Shown piece after piece: positions 13,801-25,570 of a stretch of DNA of 64,000 nt (within the stretch, counting starts at the first letter, position 1; every line of letters starts with the position of its first letter). A program made the translations under genes and the position numbers. The DNA comes from Galeopsis tetrahit. Taxonomy: Eukaryota; Streptophyta; Magnoliopsida; Lamiales; Lamiaceae. Under the pieces are notes generated by a model that worked only from the letters and a program-made list of their open reading frames with translations, ran no database searches and had not been told where the DNA came from. Location of the stretch: the NCBI GenBank assembly GCA_963675135.1, contig OY776124.1, positions 2,835,001-2,899,000 on the forward strand, written 5' to 3'.

Positions 13801-16135
13801 GCGCCGTTTTTACAAAGTTTTCAGATTGCCATTCGGGTTTGCATTTCTAGCTGAATTGGACATAGAATCAATTGTGTCGAGACGGTTTTTGAATTTGAGG
13901 CCTCGGGTGCGGAGTTTTTGACGTCGTCGCCCATAGTCAAATTGCGCGCACGGTTGTGCGCCGTTTTTACAAAGTTTTCAGATTGCCTCTCGGGTTTGCA
14001 TTACTAGCTGAATTGGCCATAGAATCAATTGTGTCGAGACGGTTTTTGAATTTGAGGTCTCGGGTGCGGAGTTTTTGACGTCGTCGCCCATAGCCAAATT
14101 GCGCGCACGCTTATGCGCCGTTTTTACAAAGTTTTCAGATTGCCTCTCGGGTTTGCATTTCAATCTGAATTGGCCATAGAATCAATTGTGTCGAGACGGT
14201 TTTTTAATTTGAGGCCTCGGGTGCGGAGTTTTTGACGTCGTCGCGCATAGCCAAATTGCGCGAACGCTTGTGCGCCGTTTTTACAATGTTTTCAAATTGC
14301 CTCTCGGGTTTGCATCTCTAGCTAAAATTGGTCATAGAATCAATTGTGTCGAGACGGTTTTTGAATTTGAGGCCTCGGGTGCGGAGTTTTTGACGTCGTC
14401 GCCCATATCCAAATTGCGCGCAGGCTTGTGCGCCGTTTTTACAAAGTTTTCAGATTGCCTCTCGGGTTTGAATTTCCCACTGAATTGGCCATAGAATCAA
14501 TTGTGTCGAGACGGTTTTTGAATTTGAGGCCTCGGGTGCGGAGTTTTTGACGTCGTCGCCCATAGCCAAATTGCGCGCACGCTTGTGCGCCGTTTTTACA
14601 AAGTTTACAAATTGCCTCTCAGGTTTGCATTTCTAGCTAAAATTGGTCATAGAATCAATTGTGTCGAGACGGTTTTTGAATTTGAGGCCTCGGGTGCAGA
14701 GTTTTTGACGTCGTCGCCCATAGCCAAATTGCGCGCACGCTTGTGCGCCGTTTTTACAAAGTTTTCAGATTGCCTCTCGGGTTTGAATTTCTCACTGAAT
14801 TGGCCATAGAATCAATTGTGTCGAGACGGTTTATGAATTTGAGGCCACGGGTGCGGAGTTTTTTTACGTCGTCGCCCATAGCCAAATTGCGCGCACGCTT
14901 GTGCGCCGTTTTTACAAAGTTTTCAAATTGCCTCTCGGTTTGCATTTCTAGCTGAATTGGCCATAGAATCAATTTTGTCGAGATGGTTTTTGAATTTGAG
15001 GCCTCGGGTGCGGAGTTTTTGACGTCGTCGCCCCTAACCAAATTGCGCGCACGCTTGTGCGCCGTTTTTACAAAGTTTTCAGATTGCCATTCGGGTTTGC
15101 ATTTCTAGCTGAATTGGCCATAGAATCAATTGTGTCGAGACGGTTTTTGAATTTGAGGCCTCGGGTGCGGAGTTTTTGACGTCGTCGCCCATAGTCAAAT
15201 TGCGCGCACCCTTGTGCGCCGTTTTTACAAAGTTTTCAGATTGCCTCTCGGGTCGGGTTTGCATTTCTAGCTGAATTGGCCATAGAATCAATTTTGTCGA
15301 GACGGTTTTTGAATTTGAGGCCTCGGGTGCAGAGTTTTTTACGTCGTCGCCCATAGCCAAATTGCGCGCACGCTTGTGCGCCGTTTTTACAAAGTTTTCA
15401 GATTGCCTCTCGGGTTTGCATTACTAGATGAATTGGCCATAGAATCAATTGTGTCGAGACGGTTTTTGAATTTGAGGCCTCGGGTGCGGAGTTTTTGACG
15501 TCGTCGCCCATAGCCAAATTGCGCGCACGCTTGTGCGCCGTTTTTACAAAGTTTTCAGATTGCCTCTCGGGTTTGCACTCCCAGCTGAATTGGCCACAGA
15601 ATCAATTGTGTCGAGACGGTTTTTGAATTTGAGGCCTCGGGTGCGGAGTTTTTGACGTCGTCGCCCATAGTCAAATTGCGCGCACGGTTGTGCGCCGTTT
15701 TTACAAAGTTTTCAGATTGCCTCTCGAGTTTGCATTTCTAGCTGAATTGGCCATAGAATCAATTGTGTCGAGACGGTTTTTGAATTTGAGGCCTTAGGTG
15801 CGGAGTTTTTGACGTCGTCGCCCATAGTCTAATTGCGCGCACGGTTGTGCGCCGTTTTTACAAAGTTTTCAGATTGCCTCTCGAGTTTGCATTTCTAGCT
15901 GAATTGGCCATAGAATCAATTGTGTCGAGACGGTTTTTGAATTTGAGGCCTCGGGTGCGGAGTTTTTGACGTCGTCGCGCATAGCCAAATTGCGCGCACG
16001 CTTGTGCGCCGTTTTTACAATGTTTTCAAATTGCCTCTCGGGTTTGCATTTCTAGCTAAAATTGGTCATAGAATCAATTGTGTCGAGACGGTTTTTGAAT
16101 TTGAGGCCTCGGGTGCGGAGTTTTTGACGTCGTCG
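9465..16135 (+). repeat. 3,307-bp HOR (21 monomers), two copies
   Basis: A compound unit of the 9-mer cassette followed by about 12 monomers of the 11-mer family is present at about 9465-12,771 and 12,772-16,078. Matching points at 3,307-bp spacing include 9548/12,855, 10,963/14,270, 11,278/14,585 and the TCGGG duplication at 11,941/15,248. The two copies look almost identical by eye, which suggests a recent segmental duplication within the array. Confidence 0.85.
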
Positions 16136-19100
16136 CCCATATCCAAATTGCGCGCAGGCTTGTGCGCCGTTTTTACAAAGTTTTCAGATTGCCTCTCGGG
16201 TTTGAATTTCCCACTGAATTGGCCATAGAATCAATTGTGTCGAGACGGTTTTTGAATTTGAGTCCTCGGGTGCGGAGTTTTTGACGTCGTCGCCCATAGC
16301 CAAATTGCGCGCACGCTTGTGCGCCGTTTTTACAAAGTTTACAAATTGCCTCTCAGGTTTGCATTTCTAGCTAAAATTGGTCATAGAATCAATTGTGTCG
16401 AGACGGTTTTTGAATTTGAGGCCTCGGGTGCAGAGTTTTTGACGTCGTCGCCCATAGCCAAATTGCGCGCACGCTTGTGCGCCGTTTTTACAAAGTTTTC
16501 AGATTGCCTCTCGGGTTTGAATTTCTCACTGAATTGGCCATAGAATCAATTGTGTCGAGACGGTTTATGAATTTGAGGCCACGGGTGCGGAGTTTTTTTA
16601 CGTCGTCGCCCATAGCCAAATTGCGCGCACGCTTGTGCGCCGTTTTTACAAAGTTTTCAAATTGCCTCTCGGTTTGCATTTCTAGCTGAATTGGCCATAG
16701 AATCAATTTTGTCGAGATGGTTTTTGAATTTGAGGCCTCGGGTGCGGAGTTTTTGACGTCGTCGCCCCTAACCAAATTGCGCGCACGCTTGTGCGCCATT
16801 TTTACAAAGTTTTCAGATTGCCATTCGGGTTTGCATTTCTAGCTAAATTGGCCATAGAATCAATTGTGTCGAGACGGTTTTTGAATTTGAGGCCTCGGGT
16901 GCGGAGTTTTTGACGTCGTCGCCCATAGTCAAATTGCGCGCACCCTTGTGCGCCGTTTTTACAAAGTTTTCAGATTGCCTCTCGGGTCGGGTTTGCATTT
17001 CTAGCTGAATTGGCCATAGAATCAATTTTGTCGAGACGGTTTTTGAATTTGAGGCCTCGGGTGCAGAGTTTTTTACGTCGTCGCCCATAGCCAAATTGCG
17101 CGCACGCTTGTGCGCCGTTTTTACAAAGTTTTCAGATTGCCTCTCGGGTTTGCATTACTAGATGAATTGGCCATAGAATCAATTGTGTCGAGACGGTTTT
17201 TGAATTTGAGGCCTCGGGTGCGGAGTTTTTGACGTCGTCGCCCATAGCCAAATTGCGCGCACGCTTGTGCGCCGTTTTTACAAAGTTTTCAGATTGCCTC
17301 TCGGGTTTGCACTCCCAGCTGAATTGGCCACAGAATCAATTGTGTCGAGACGGTTTTTGAATTTGAGGCCTCGGGTGCGGAGTTTTTGACGTCGTCGCCC
17401 ATAGTCAAATTGCGCGCACGGTTGTGCGCCGTTTTTACAAAGTTTTCAGATTGCCTCTCGAGTTTGCATTTCTAGCTGAATTGGCCATAGAATCAATTGT
17501 GTCGAGACGGTTTTTGAATTTGAGGCCTCAGGTGCGGAGTTTTTGACGTCGTCGCCCATAGTCTAATTGCGCGCACGGTTGTGCGCCGTTTTTACAAAGT
17601 TTTCAGATTGCCTCTCGAGTTTGCATTTCTAGCTGAATTGGCCATAGAATCAATTGTGTCGAGACGGTTTTTGAATTTGAGGCCTCGGGTGCGGAGTTTT
17701 TGACGTCGTCGCGCATAGCCAAATTGCGCGCACGCTTGTGCGCCGTTTTTACAATGTTTTCAAATTGCCTCTCGGGTTTGCATTTCTAGCTAAAATTGGT
17801 CATAGAATCAATTGTGTCGAGACGGTTTTTGAATTTGAGGCCTCGGGTGCGGAGTTTTTGACGTCGTCGCCCATATCCAAATTGCGCGCAGGCTTGTGCG
17901 CCGTTTTTACAAAGTTTTCAGATTGCCTCTCGGGTTTGAATTTCCCACTGAATTGGCCATAGAATCAATTGTGTCGAGACGGTTTTTGAATTTGAGGCCT
18001 CGGGTGCGGAGTTTTTGACGTCGTCGCCCATAGCCAAATTGCGCGCACGCTTGTGCGCCGTTTTTACAAAGTTTACAAATTGCCTCTCAGGATTGCATTT
18101 CTAGCTAAAATTGGTCATAGAATCAATTGTGTCGAGACGGTTTTTGAATTTGAGGCCTCGGGTGCAGAGTTTTTGACGTCGTCGCCCATAGCCAAATTGC
18201 GCGCACGCTTGTGCGCCGTTTTTACAAAGTTTTCAGATTGCCTCTCGGGTTTGAATTTCTCACTGAATTGGCCATAGAATCAATTGTGTCGAGACGGTTT
18301 ATGAATTTGAGGCCACGGGTGCGGAGTTTTTTTACGTCGTCGCCCATAGCCAAATTGCGCGCACGCTTGTGCGCCGTTTTTACAAAGTTTTCAAATTGCC
18401 TCTCGGTTTGCATTTCTAGCTGAATTGGCCATAGAATCAATTTTGTCGAGATGGTTTTTGAATTTGAGGCCTCGGGTGCGGAGTTTTTGACGTCGTCGCC
18501 CCTAACCAAATTGCGCGCACGCTTGTGCGCCGTTTTTACAAAGTTTTCAGATTGCCATTCGGGTTTGCATTTCTAGCTGAATTGGCCATAGAATCAATTG
18601 TGTCGAGACGGTTTTTGAATTTGAGGCCTCGGGTGCGGAGTTTTTGACGTCGTCGCCCATAGTCAAATTGCGCGCACCCTTGTGCGCCGTTTTTACAAAG
18701 TTTTCAGATTGCCTCTCGGGTCGGGTTTGCATTTCTAGCTGAATTGGCCATAGAATCAATTTTGTCGAGACGGTTTTTGAATTTGAGGCCTCGGGTGCAG
18801 AGTTTTTTACGTCGTCGCCCATAGCCAAATTGCGCGCACGCTTGTGCGCCGTTTTTACAAAGTTTTCAGATTGCCTCTCGGGTTTGCATTACTAGATGAA
18901 TTGGCCATAGAATCAATTGTGTCGAGACGGTTTTTGAATTTGAGGCCTCGGGTGCAGAGTTTTTGACGTCGTTGCCCATAGCCAAATTGCGCGCACGCTT
19001 GTGCGCCGTTTTTACAAAGTTTTCAGATTGCCTCTCGGGTTTGCATTCCCAGCTGAATTGGCCACAGAATCAATTGTGTCGAGACGGTTTTTGAATTTGA

Positions 19101-19255
19101 GGCCTCGGGTGCGGAGTTTTTGACGTCGTCGCCCATAGTCAAATTGCGCGCACGGTTGTGCGCCGTTTTTACAAAGTTTTCAGATTGCCTCTCGAGTTTG
19201 CATTTCTAGCTGAATTGGCCATAGAATCAATTGTGTCGAGACGGTTTTTGAATTT
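14175..19255 (+). repeat. 1,734-bp HOR (11 monomers), register A, about 2.9 copies
   Basis: Anchors recur every 1,734 bp: 14,270/16,004/17,738; 14,585/16,319/18,053; and the TCGGG duplication at 15,248/16,982/18,716. Other shared markers are ATATCCAAATTGCGCGCAGG, AAGTTTACAAATTGCC, GTTTATGAATTTGAGGCCACG and GTCGAGATGG. Copy-specific changes are few, for example GAGTCCTCGGG near 16,261 and CAGGATTGCATT near 18,089. The same 11-mer occurs singly near 28.6-29.9 kb and in part at 190-1500 and 33.3-34.2 kb. Confidence 0.88.
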
Positions 19256-22030
19256 GAGGCCTCGGGTGCAGAGTTTTTGACGTCGTCGCCCATAGCCAAA
19301 TTTCGCGCACGCTTGTGCGCCGTTTTTACAAAGTTTTCAAATTGCCTCTCGGGTTTGCATTTCTAGCTAAAATTGGTCATAGAATCAATTGTGTCGAGAC
19401 GGTTTTTGAATTTGAGGCCTCGGGTGCGGAGTTTTTGACGTCGTCGCCCATAGCCAAATTGCGCACACGCTTGTGCGCCGTTTTTACAAAGTTTTCAGAT
19501 TGCCTCCCGGTTTTGAATTTCCCACTGAATTGGCCATAGAATCAATTGTGTCGAGACGGTTTTTGAATTTGAGGCCTCGGGTGCGGAGTTTTTGACGTCG
19601 TCGCCCATAGCCAAATTGCGCGCACGCTTGTGCGCCGTTTTTACAAAGTTTCAGATTGCCTCTCGGGTTTGCATTGCTAGCTGAATTGGCCATAGAATCA
19701 ATTTTGTCGAGACGGTTTTTTAATTTGAGGCCTCGGGTGCGGAGTTTTTGACGTCGTCGACCATCGCCAAATTGCGCGCACGCTTGTGCGCCGTTTTTAC
19801 AAAGTTTTCAGATTGCCTCTCGGGTTTGCATTTCTAGCTAAAATTGGTCATAGAATCAATTGTGTCGAGACGGTTTTTGAATTTGAGGCCTCGGGTGCGG
19901 AGTTTTTGACGTCGTCGCCCATATCCAAATTGCGCGCAGGCTTGTGTTCCATTTTTACAAAGTTTTCAGATTGCCTCTCGGGTTTGAATTTCCCACTGAA
20001 TTGGCCATAGAATCAATTGTGTCGAGACGGTTTTTGAATTTGAGGCCTCGGGTGCGGAGTTTTTGACGTCGTCGCCCATAGCCAAATTGCGCGCACGCTT
20101 GTGCGCCGTTTTTACAAAGTTTACAAATTGCCTCTCAGGTTTGCATTTCTAGCTAAAATTGGTCATAGAATCAATTGTGTCGAGACGGGTTTTGAATTTG
20201 AGGCCTCGGGTGCAGAGTTTTTGACGTCGTCGCCCATAGCCAAATTGCGCGCACGCTTGTGCGCCGTTTTTACAAAGTTTTCAGATTGCCTCTCGGGTTT
20301 GCATTCCCAGCTGAATTGGCCACAGAATCAATTGTGTCGAGACGGTTTTTGAATTTGAGGCCTCGGGTGCGGAGTTTTTGACGTCGTCGCCCATAGTCAA
20401 ATTGCGCGCACCCTTGTGCGCCGTTTTTACAAAGTTTTCAGATTGCCTCTCGGGTCGGGTTTGCATTTCTAGCTGAATTGGCCATAGAATCAATTTTGTC
20501 GAGACGGTTTTTGAATTTGAGGCCTCGGGTGCAGAGTTTTTTACGTCGTCGCCCATAGCCAAATTGCGCGCACGCTTGTGCGCCGTTTTTACAAAGTTTT
20601 CAGATTGCCTCTCGGGTTTGCATTACTAGATGAATTGGCCATAGAATCAATTGTGTCGAGACGGTTTTTGAATTTGAGGCCTCGGGTGCAGAGTTTTTGA
20701 CGTCGTTGCCCATAGCCAAATTGCGCGCACGCTTGTGCGCCGTTTTTACAAAGTTTTCAGATTGCCTCTCGGGTTTGCATTCCCAGCTGAATTGGCCACA
20801 GAATCAATTGTGTCGAGACGGTTTTTGAATTTGAGGCCTCGGGTGCGGAGTTTTTGACGTCGTCGCCCATAGTCAAATTGCGCGCACGGTTGTGCGCCGT
20901 TTTTACAAAGTTTTCAGATTGCCTCTCGAGTTTGCATTTCTAGCTGAATTGGCCATAGAATCAATTGTGTCGAGACGGTTTTTGAATTTGAGGCCTCGGG
21001 TGCAGAGTTTTTGACGTCGTCGCCCATAGCCAAATTTCGCGCACGCTTGTGCGCCGTTTTTACAAAGTTTTCAAATTGCCTCTCGGGTTTGCATTTCTAG
21101 CTAAAATTGGTCATAGAATCAATTGTGTCGAGACGGTTTTTGAATTTGAGGCCTCGGGTGCGGAGTTTTTGACGTCGTCGCCCATAGCCAAATTGCGCAC
21201 ACGCTTGTGCGCCGTTTTTACAAAGTTTTCAGATTGCCTCCCGGTTTTGAATTTCCCACTGAATTGGCCATAGAATCAATTGTGTCGAGACGGTTTTTGA
21301 ATTTGAGGCCTCGGGTGCGGAGTTTTTGACGTCGTCGCCCATAGCCAAATTGCGCGCACGCTTGTGCGCCGTTTTTACAAAGTTTCAGATTGCCTCTCGG
21401 GTTTGCATTGCTAGCTGAATTGGCCATAGAATCAATTTTGTCGAGACGGTTTTTTAATTTGAGGCCTCGGGTGCGGAGTTTTTGACGTCGTCGACCATCG
21501 CCAAATTGCGCGCACGCTTGTGCGCCGTTTTTACAAAGTTTTCAGATTGCCTCTCGGGTTTGCATTTCTAGCTAAAATTGGTCATAGAATCAATTGTGTC
21601 GAGACGGTTTTTGAATTTGAGGCCTCGGGTGCGGAGTTTTTGACGTCGTCGCCCATATCCAAATTGCGCGCAGGCTTGTGTTCCATTTTTACAAAGTTTT
21701 CAGATTGCCTCTCGGGTTTGAATTTCCCACTGAATTGGCCATAGAATCAATTGTGTCGAGACGGTTTTTGAATTTGAGGCCTCGGGTGCGGAGTTTTTGA
21801 CGTCGTCGCCCATAGCCAAATTGCGCGCACGCTTGTGCGCCGTTTTTACAAAGTTTACAAATTGCCTCTCAGGTTTGCATTTCTAGCTAAAATTGGTCAT
21901 AGAATCAATTGTGTCGAGACGGGTTTTGAATTTGAGGCCTCGGGTGCAGAGTTTTTGACGTCGTCGCCCATAGCCAAATTGCGCGCACGCTTGTGCACCG
22001 TTTTTACAAAGTTTTCAGATTGCCTCTCGG
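18596..22030 (+). repeat. 1,734-bp HOR (11 monomers), register B, two copies
   Basis: The period is again 1,734 bp, but the monomer set differs from register A. Matching points are 19,315/21,049, 19,786/21,520, 20,101/21,835 and the TCGGG duplication at 18,716/20,450. Private markers include AAATTTCGCGCACGC, AAGTTTCAGATTGCC (one base short), CTTGTGTTCCATTTTT and GACGGGTTTTGAATTTG. Register A and B units share several monomers, so B probably arose from A-type units by unequal exchange with the region carrying CGACCATCGCC monomers. Confidence 0.82.
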
Positions 22031-23920
22031 GTTTGAATTTCTCACTGAATTGGCCATAGAATCAATTGTGTCGAGACGGTTTATGAATTTGAGGCCACGG
22101 GTGCGGAGTTTTTTTACGTCGTCGCCCATAGCCAAATTGCGCGCACGCTTGTGCGCCGTTTTTACAAAGTTTTCAAATTGCCTCTCGGTTTGCATTTCTA
22201 GCTGAATTGGCCATAGAATCAATTTTGTCGAGATGGTTTTTGAATTTGAGGCCTCGGGTGCGGAGTTTTTGACGTCGTCGCCCCTAACCAAATTGCGTGC
22301 ACGCTTGTGCGCCGTTTTTACAAAGTTTTCAGATTGCCATTCGGGTTTGCATTTCTAGCTGAATTGGCTATAGAATCAATTGTGTCGAGACGGTTTTTGA
22401 ATTTGAGGCCTCGGGTGCAGAGTTTTTGACGTCGTCGCCCATAGTCAAATTGCGCGCACCCTTGTGCGCCGTTTTTACAAAGTTTTCAGATTGCCTCTCG
22501 GGTCGGGTTTGCATTTCTAGCTGAATTGGCCATAGAATCAATTTTGTCGAGACGGTTTTTGAATTTGAGGCCTCGGGTGCAGAGTTTTTTACGTCGTCGC
22601 CCATAGCCAAATTGCGCGCACGCTTGTGCGCCGTTTTTACAAAGTTTTCAGATTGCCTCTCGGGTTTGCATTACTAGATGAATTGGCCATAGAATCAATT
22701 GTGTCGAGACGGTTTTTGAATTTGAGGCCTCGGGTGCGGAGTTTTTGACGTCGTCGCCCATAGCCAAATTGCGCGCACGCTTGTGCGCCGTTTTTACAAA
22801 GTTTTCAGATTGCCTCTCGGGTTTGCATTCCCAGCTGAATTGGCCACAGAATCAATTGTGTCGAGACGGTTTTTGAATTTGAGGCCTCGGGTGCGGAGTT
22901 TTTGACGTCGTCGCCCATAGTCAAATTGCGCGCACGGTTGTGCGCCGTTTTTACAAAGTTTTCAGATTGCCTCTCGAGTTTGCATTTCTAGCTGAATTGG
23001 CCATAGAATCAATTGTGTCGAGACGGTTTTTGAATTTGAGGCCTCAGGTGCGGAGTTTTTGACGTCGTCGCCCATAGTCTAATTGCGCGCACGGTTGTGC
23101 GCCGTTTTTACAAAGTTTTCAGATTCCCTCTCGAGTTTGCATTTCTAGCTGAATTGGCCAAAGAATCAATTGTGTCGAGACGGTTTTTGAATTTGAGGCC
23201 TCGGGTGCGGAGTTTTTGACGTCGTCGCCCATAGCCAAATTGCGCGCACGCTTGTGCGCCGTTTTTACAAAGTTTTCAAATTGCCTCTCAGGTTTGCATT
23301 CCTAGCTAAAATTGGTCATAGAATCAATTGTGTCGAGACGGTTTTTGAATTTGAGGCCTCGGGTGCAGAGTTTTTGACGTCGTCGCCCATAGCCAAATTG
23401 CGCGCACGCTTGTGCGCCGTTTTTACAAAGTTTTCAGATTGCCTCTCGGGTTTGAATTTCCCACTGAATTGGCCATAGAATCAATTGTGTCGAGACGGTT
23501 TTTGAATTTGAGGCCTCGGGTGCGGAGTTTTTAACGTCGTCGCCCATAGTCAAATTGCGCGCACGGTTGTGCGCCGTTTTTACAAAGTTTTCAGATTGCC
23601 TCTCGGGTTTGCATTACTAGCTGAATTGGCCATAAAATCAATTGTGTCGAGACGGTTTTTGAATTTGAGGCCTCGGGTGCAGAGTTTTTTACGTCGTCGC
23701 CCATAGCCAAATTGCGCGCACGCTTGTGCGCCGTTTTTACAAAGTTTTCAAATTGCCTCTCGGGTTTGCATTTCTAGCTAAAATTGGTCATAGAATCAAT
23801 TGTGTCGAGACGGTTTTTGAATTTGAGGCCTCGGGTGCGGAGTTTTTGACGTCGTCGCCCATAGCCAAATTGCGCGCACGCTTGTGCGCCGTTTTTACAA
23901 AGTTTTCAGATTGCCTCCCG
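22030..23920 (+). repeat. Mosaic satellite segment
   Basis: This segment begins like an 11-mer unit, with the GTTTATGAATTTGAGGCCACG monomer, then CCCCTAACC, then the TCGGG duplication at 22,498. It then continues with monomers typical of other units (CAGATTCCCTCTCGAG, GGCCAAAGAATC, AAGTTTTTAACG). The TCGGG marker lies 2,048 bp after the previous one rather than 1,734 bp, so about two extra monomers are present. No non-satellite sequence was seen. Confidence 0.75.
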
Positions 23921-24690
23921 GTTTTGAATTTCCCACTGAATTGGCCATAGAATCAATTGTGTCGAGACGGTTTTTGAATTTGAGGCCTCGGGTGCGGAGT
24001 TTTTGACGTCGTCGCCCAAAGCCAAATTGCGCGCACGCTTGTGCGCCGTTTTTACAAAGTTTCAGATTGCCTCTCGGGTTTGCATTGCTAGCTGAATTGG
24101 CCATAGAATCAATTTTGTCAAGGCGGTTTTTTAATTTGAGGCCTCGGGTGCGGAGTTTTTGACGTCGTCGACCATCGCCAAATTGCGCGCACGCTTGTGC
24201 GCCGTTTTTACAAAGTTTTCAGATTGCCTCTCGGGTTTGAATTTCCCACTGAATTGGCCATAGAATCAATTGTGTCGAGACGGTTTTTGAATTTGAGGCC
24301 TCGGGTGCGGAGTTTTTAACGTCGTCGCCCAAAGCCAAATTGCGCGCACGCTTGTGCGCCGTTTTTACAAAGTTTCAGATTGCCTCTCGGGTTTGCATTG
24401 CTAGCTGAATTGGCCATAGAATCAATTTTGTCAAGGCGGTTTTTTAATTTGAGGCCTCGGGTGCGGAGTTTTTGACGTCGTCGACCATCGCCAAATTGCG
24501 CGCACGGTTGTGCGCCGTTTTTACAAAGTTTTCAGATTCCCTCTCGAGTTTGCATTTCTAGCTGAATTGGCCATAGAATCAATTGTGTCGAGACGGTTTT
24601 TGAATTTGAGGCCTCGGGTGCGGAGTTTTTGACGTCGTCGCCCAAAGCCAAATTGCGCGCACGCTTGTGCGCCGTTTTTACAAAGTTTTC
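23921..24690 (+). repeat. 313-bp dimer expansion, about 2.5 copies
   Basis: The rare variant CGCCCAAAGCC occurs three times at exactly 313-bp spacing (CCC at 24,015, 24,328 and 24,641). The partner monomer with GTCAAGGCGG and TTTTTTAATTTG recurs at the same spacing (24,117 and 24,430). A dimer of one 157-bp and one 156-bp monomer has therefore been amplified locally. A single related copy with CCCAAAGCC lies near 36,780. Confidence 0.85.
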
Positions 24691-25570
24691 AGATTGCCTC
24701 TCGGGTTTGAATTTCCCACTGAATTGGCCATAGAATCAATTGTGTCGAGACGGTTTTTTAATTTGAGGCCTCGGGTGCGGAGTTTTTGACGTCGTCGACC
24801 ATCGCCAAATTGCGCGCACCCTTGTGCGCCGTTTTTACAAAGTTTTCAGATTGCCTCTCGGGTCGGGTTTGCATTTCTAGCTGAATTGGCCATAGAATCA
24901 ATTTTGTCGAGACGGTTTTTGAATTTGAGGCCTCGGGTGCAGAGTTTTTTACGTCGTCGCCCATAGCCAAATTGCGCGCACGCTTGTGCGCCGTTTTTAC
25001 AAAGTTTTCAGATTGCCTCTCGGGTTTGCATTACTAGATGAATTGGCCATAGAATCAATTGTGTCGAGACGGTTTTTGAATTTGAGGCCTCGGGTGCGGA
25101 GTTTTTGACGTCGTTGCCCATAGCCAAATTGCGCGCACGCTTGTGCGCCGTTTTTACAAAGTTTTCAGATTGCCTCTCGGGTTTGCACTCCCAGCTGAAT
25201 TGGCCACAGAATCAATTGTGTCGAGACGGTTTTTGAATTTGAGGCCTCGGGTGCGGAGTTTTTGACGTCGTCGCCCATAGTCAAATTGCGCGCACGGTTG
25301 TGCGCCGTTTTTACAAAGTTTTCAGATTGCCTCTCGAGTTTGCATTTCTAGCTGAATTGGCCATAGAATCAATTGTGTCGAGACGGTTTTTGAATTTGAG
25401 GCCTCAGGTGCGGAGTTTTTGACGTCGTCGCCCATAGTCTAATTGCGCGCACAGTTGTGCGCCGTTTTTACAAAGTTTTCAGATTGCCTCTCGGGTTTGA
25501 ATTTCCCACTTAATTGGCCATAGAATCAATTGTGTCGAGACGGTTTTTGAATTTGAGGCCTCGGGAGCGG
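24690..25570 (+). repeat. Satellite segment linking dimer block and 10-mer block
   Basis: Ordinary monomers of the 11-mer family occur here, including one TCGGG duplication at 24,858, the ATTACTAGATG monomer and the CACTCCCAGCTG/GGCCACAG monomer. At the right end two successive monomers carry CCACTTAATTGG and CTCGGGAGCGG at 157-bp spacing (25,563 and 25,720). This is another single-monomer duplication, leading into the next block. Confidence 0.72.
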
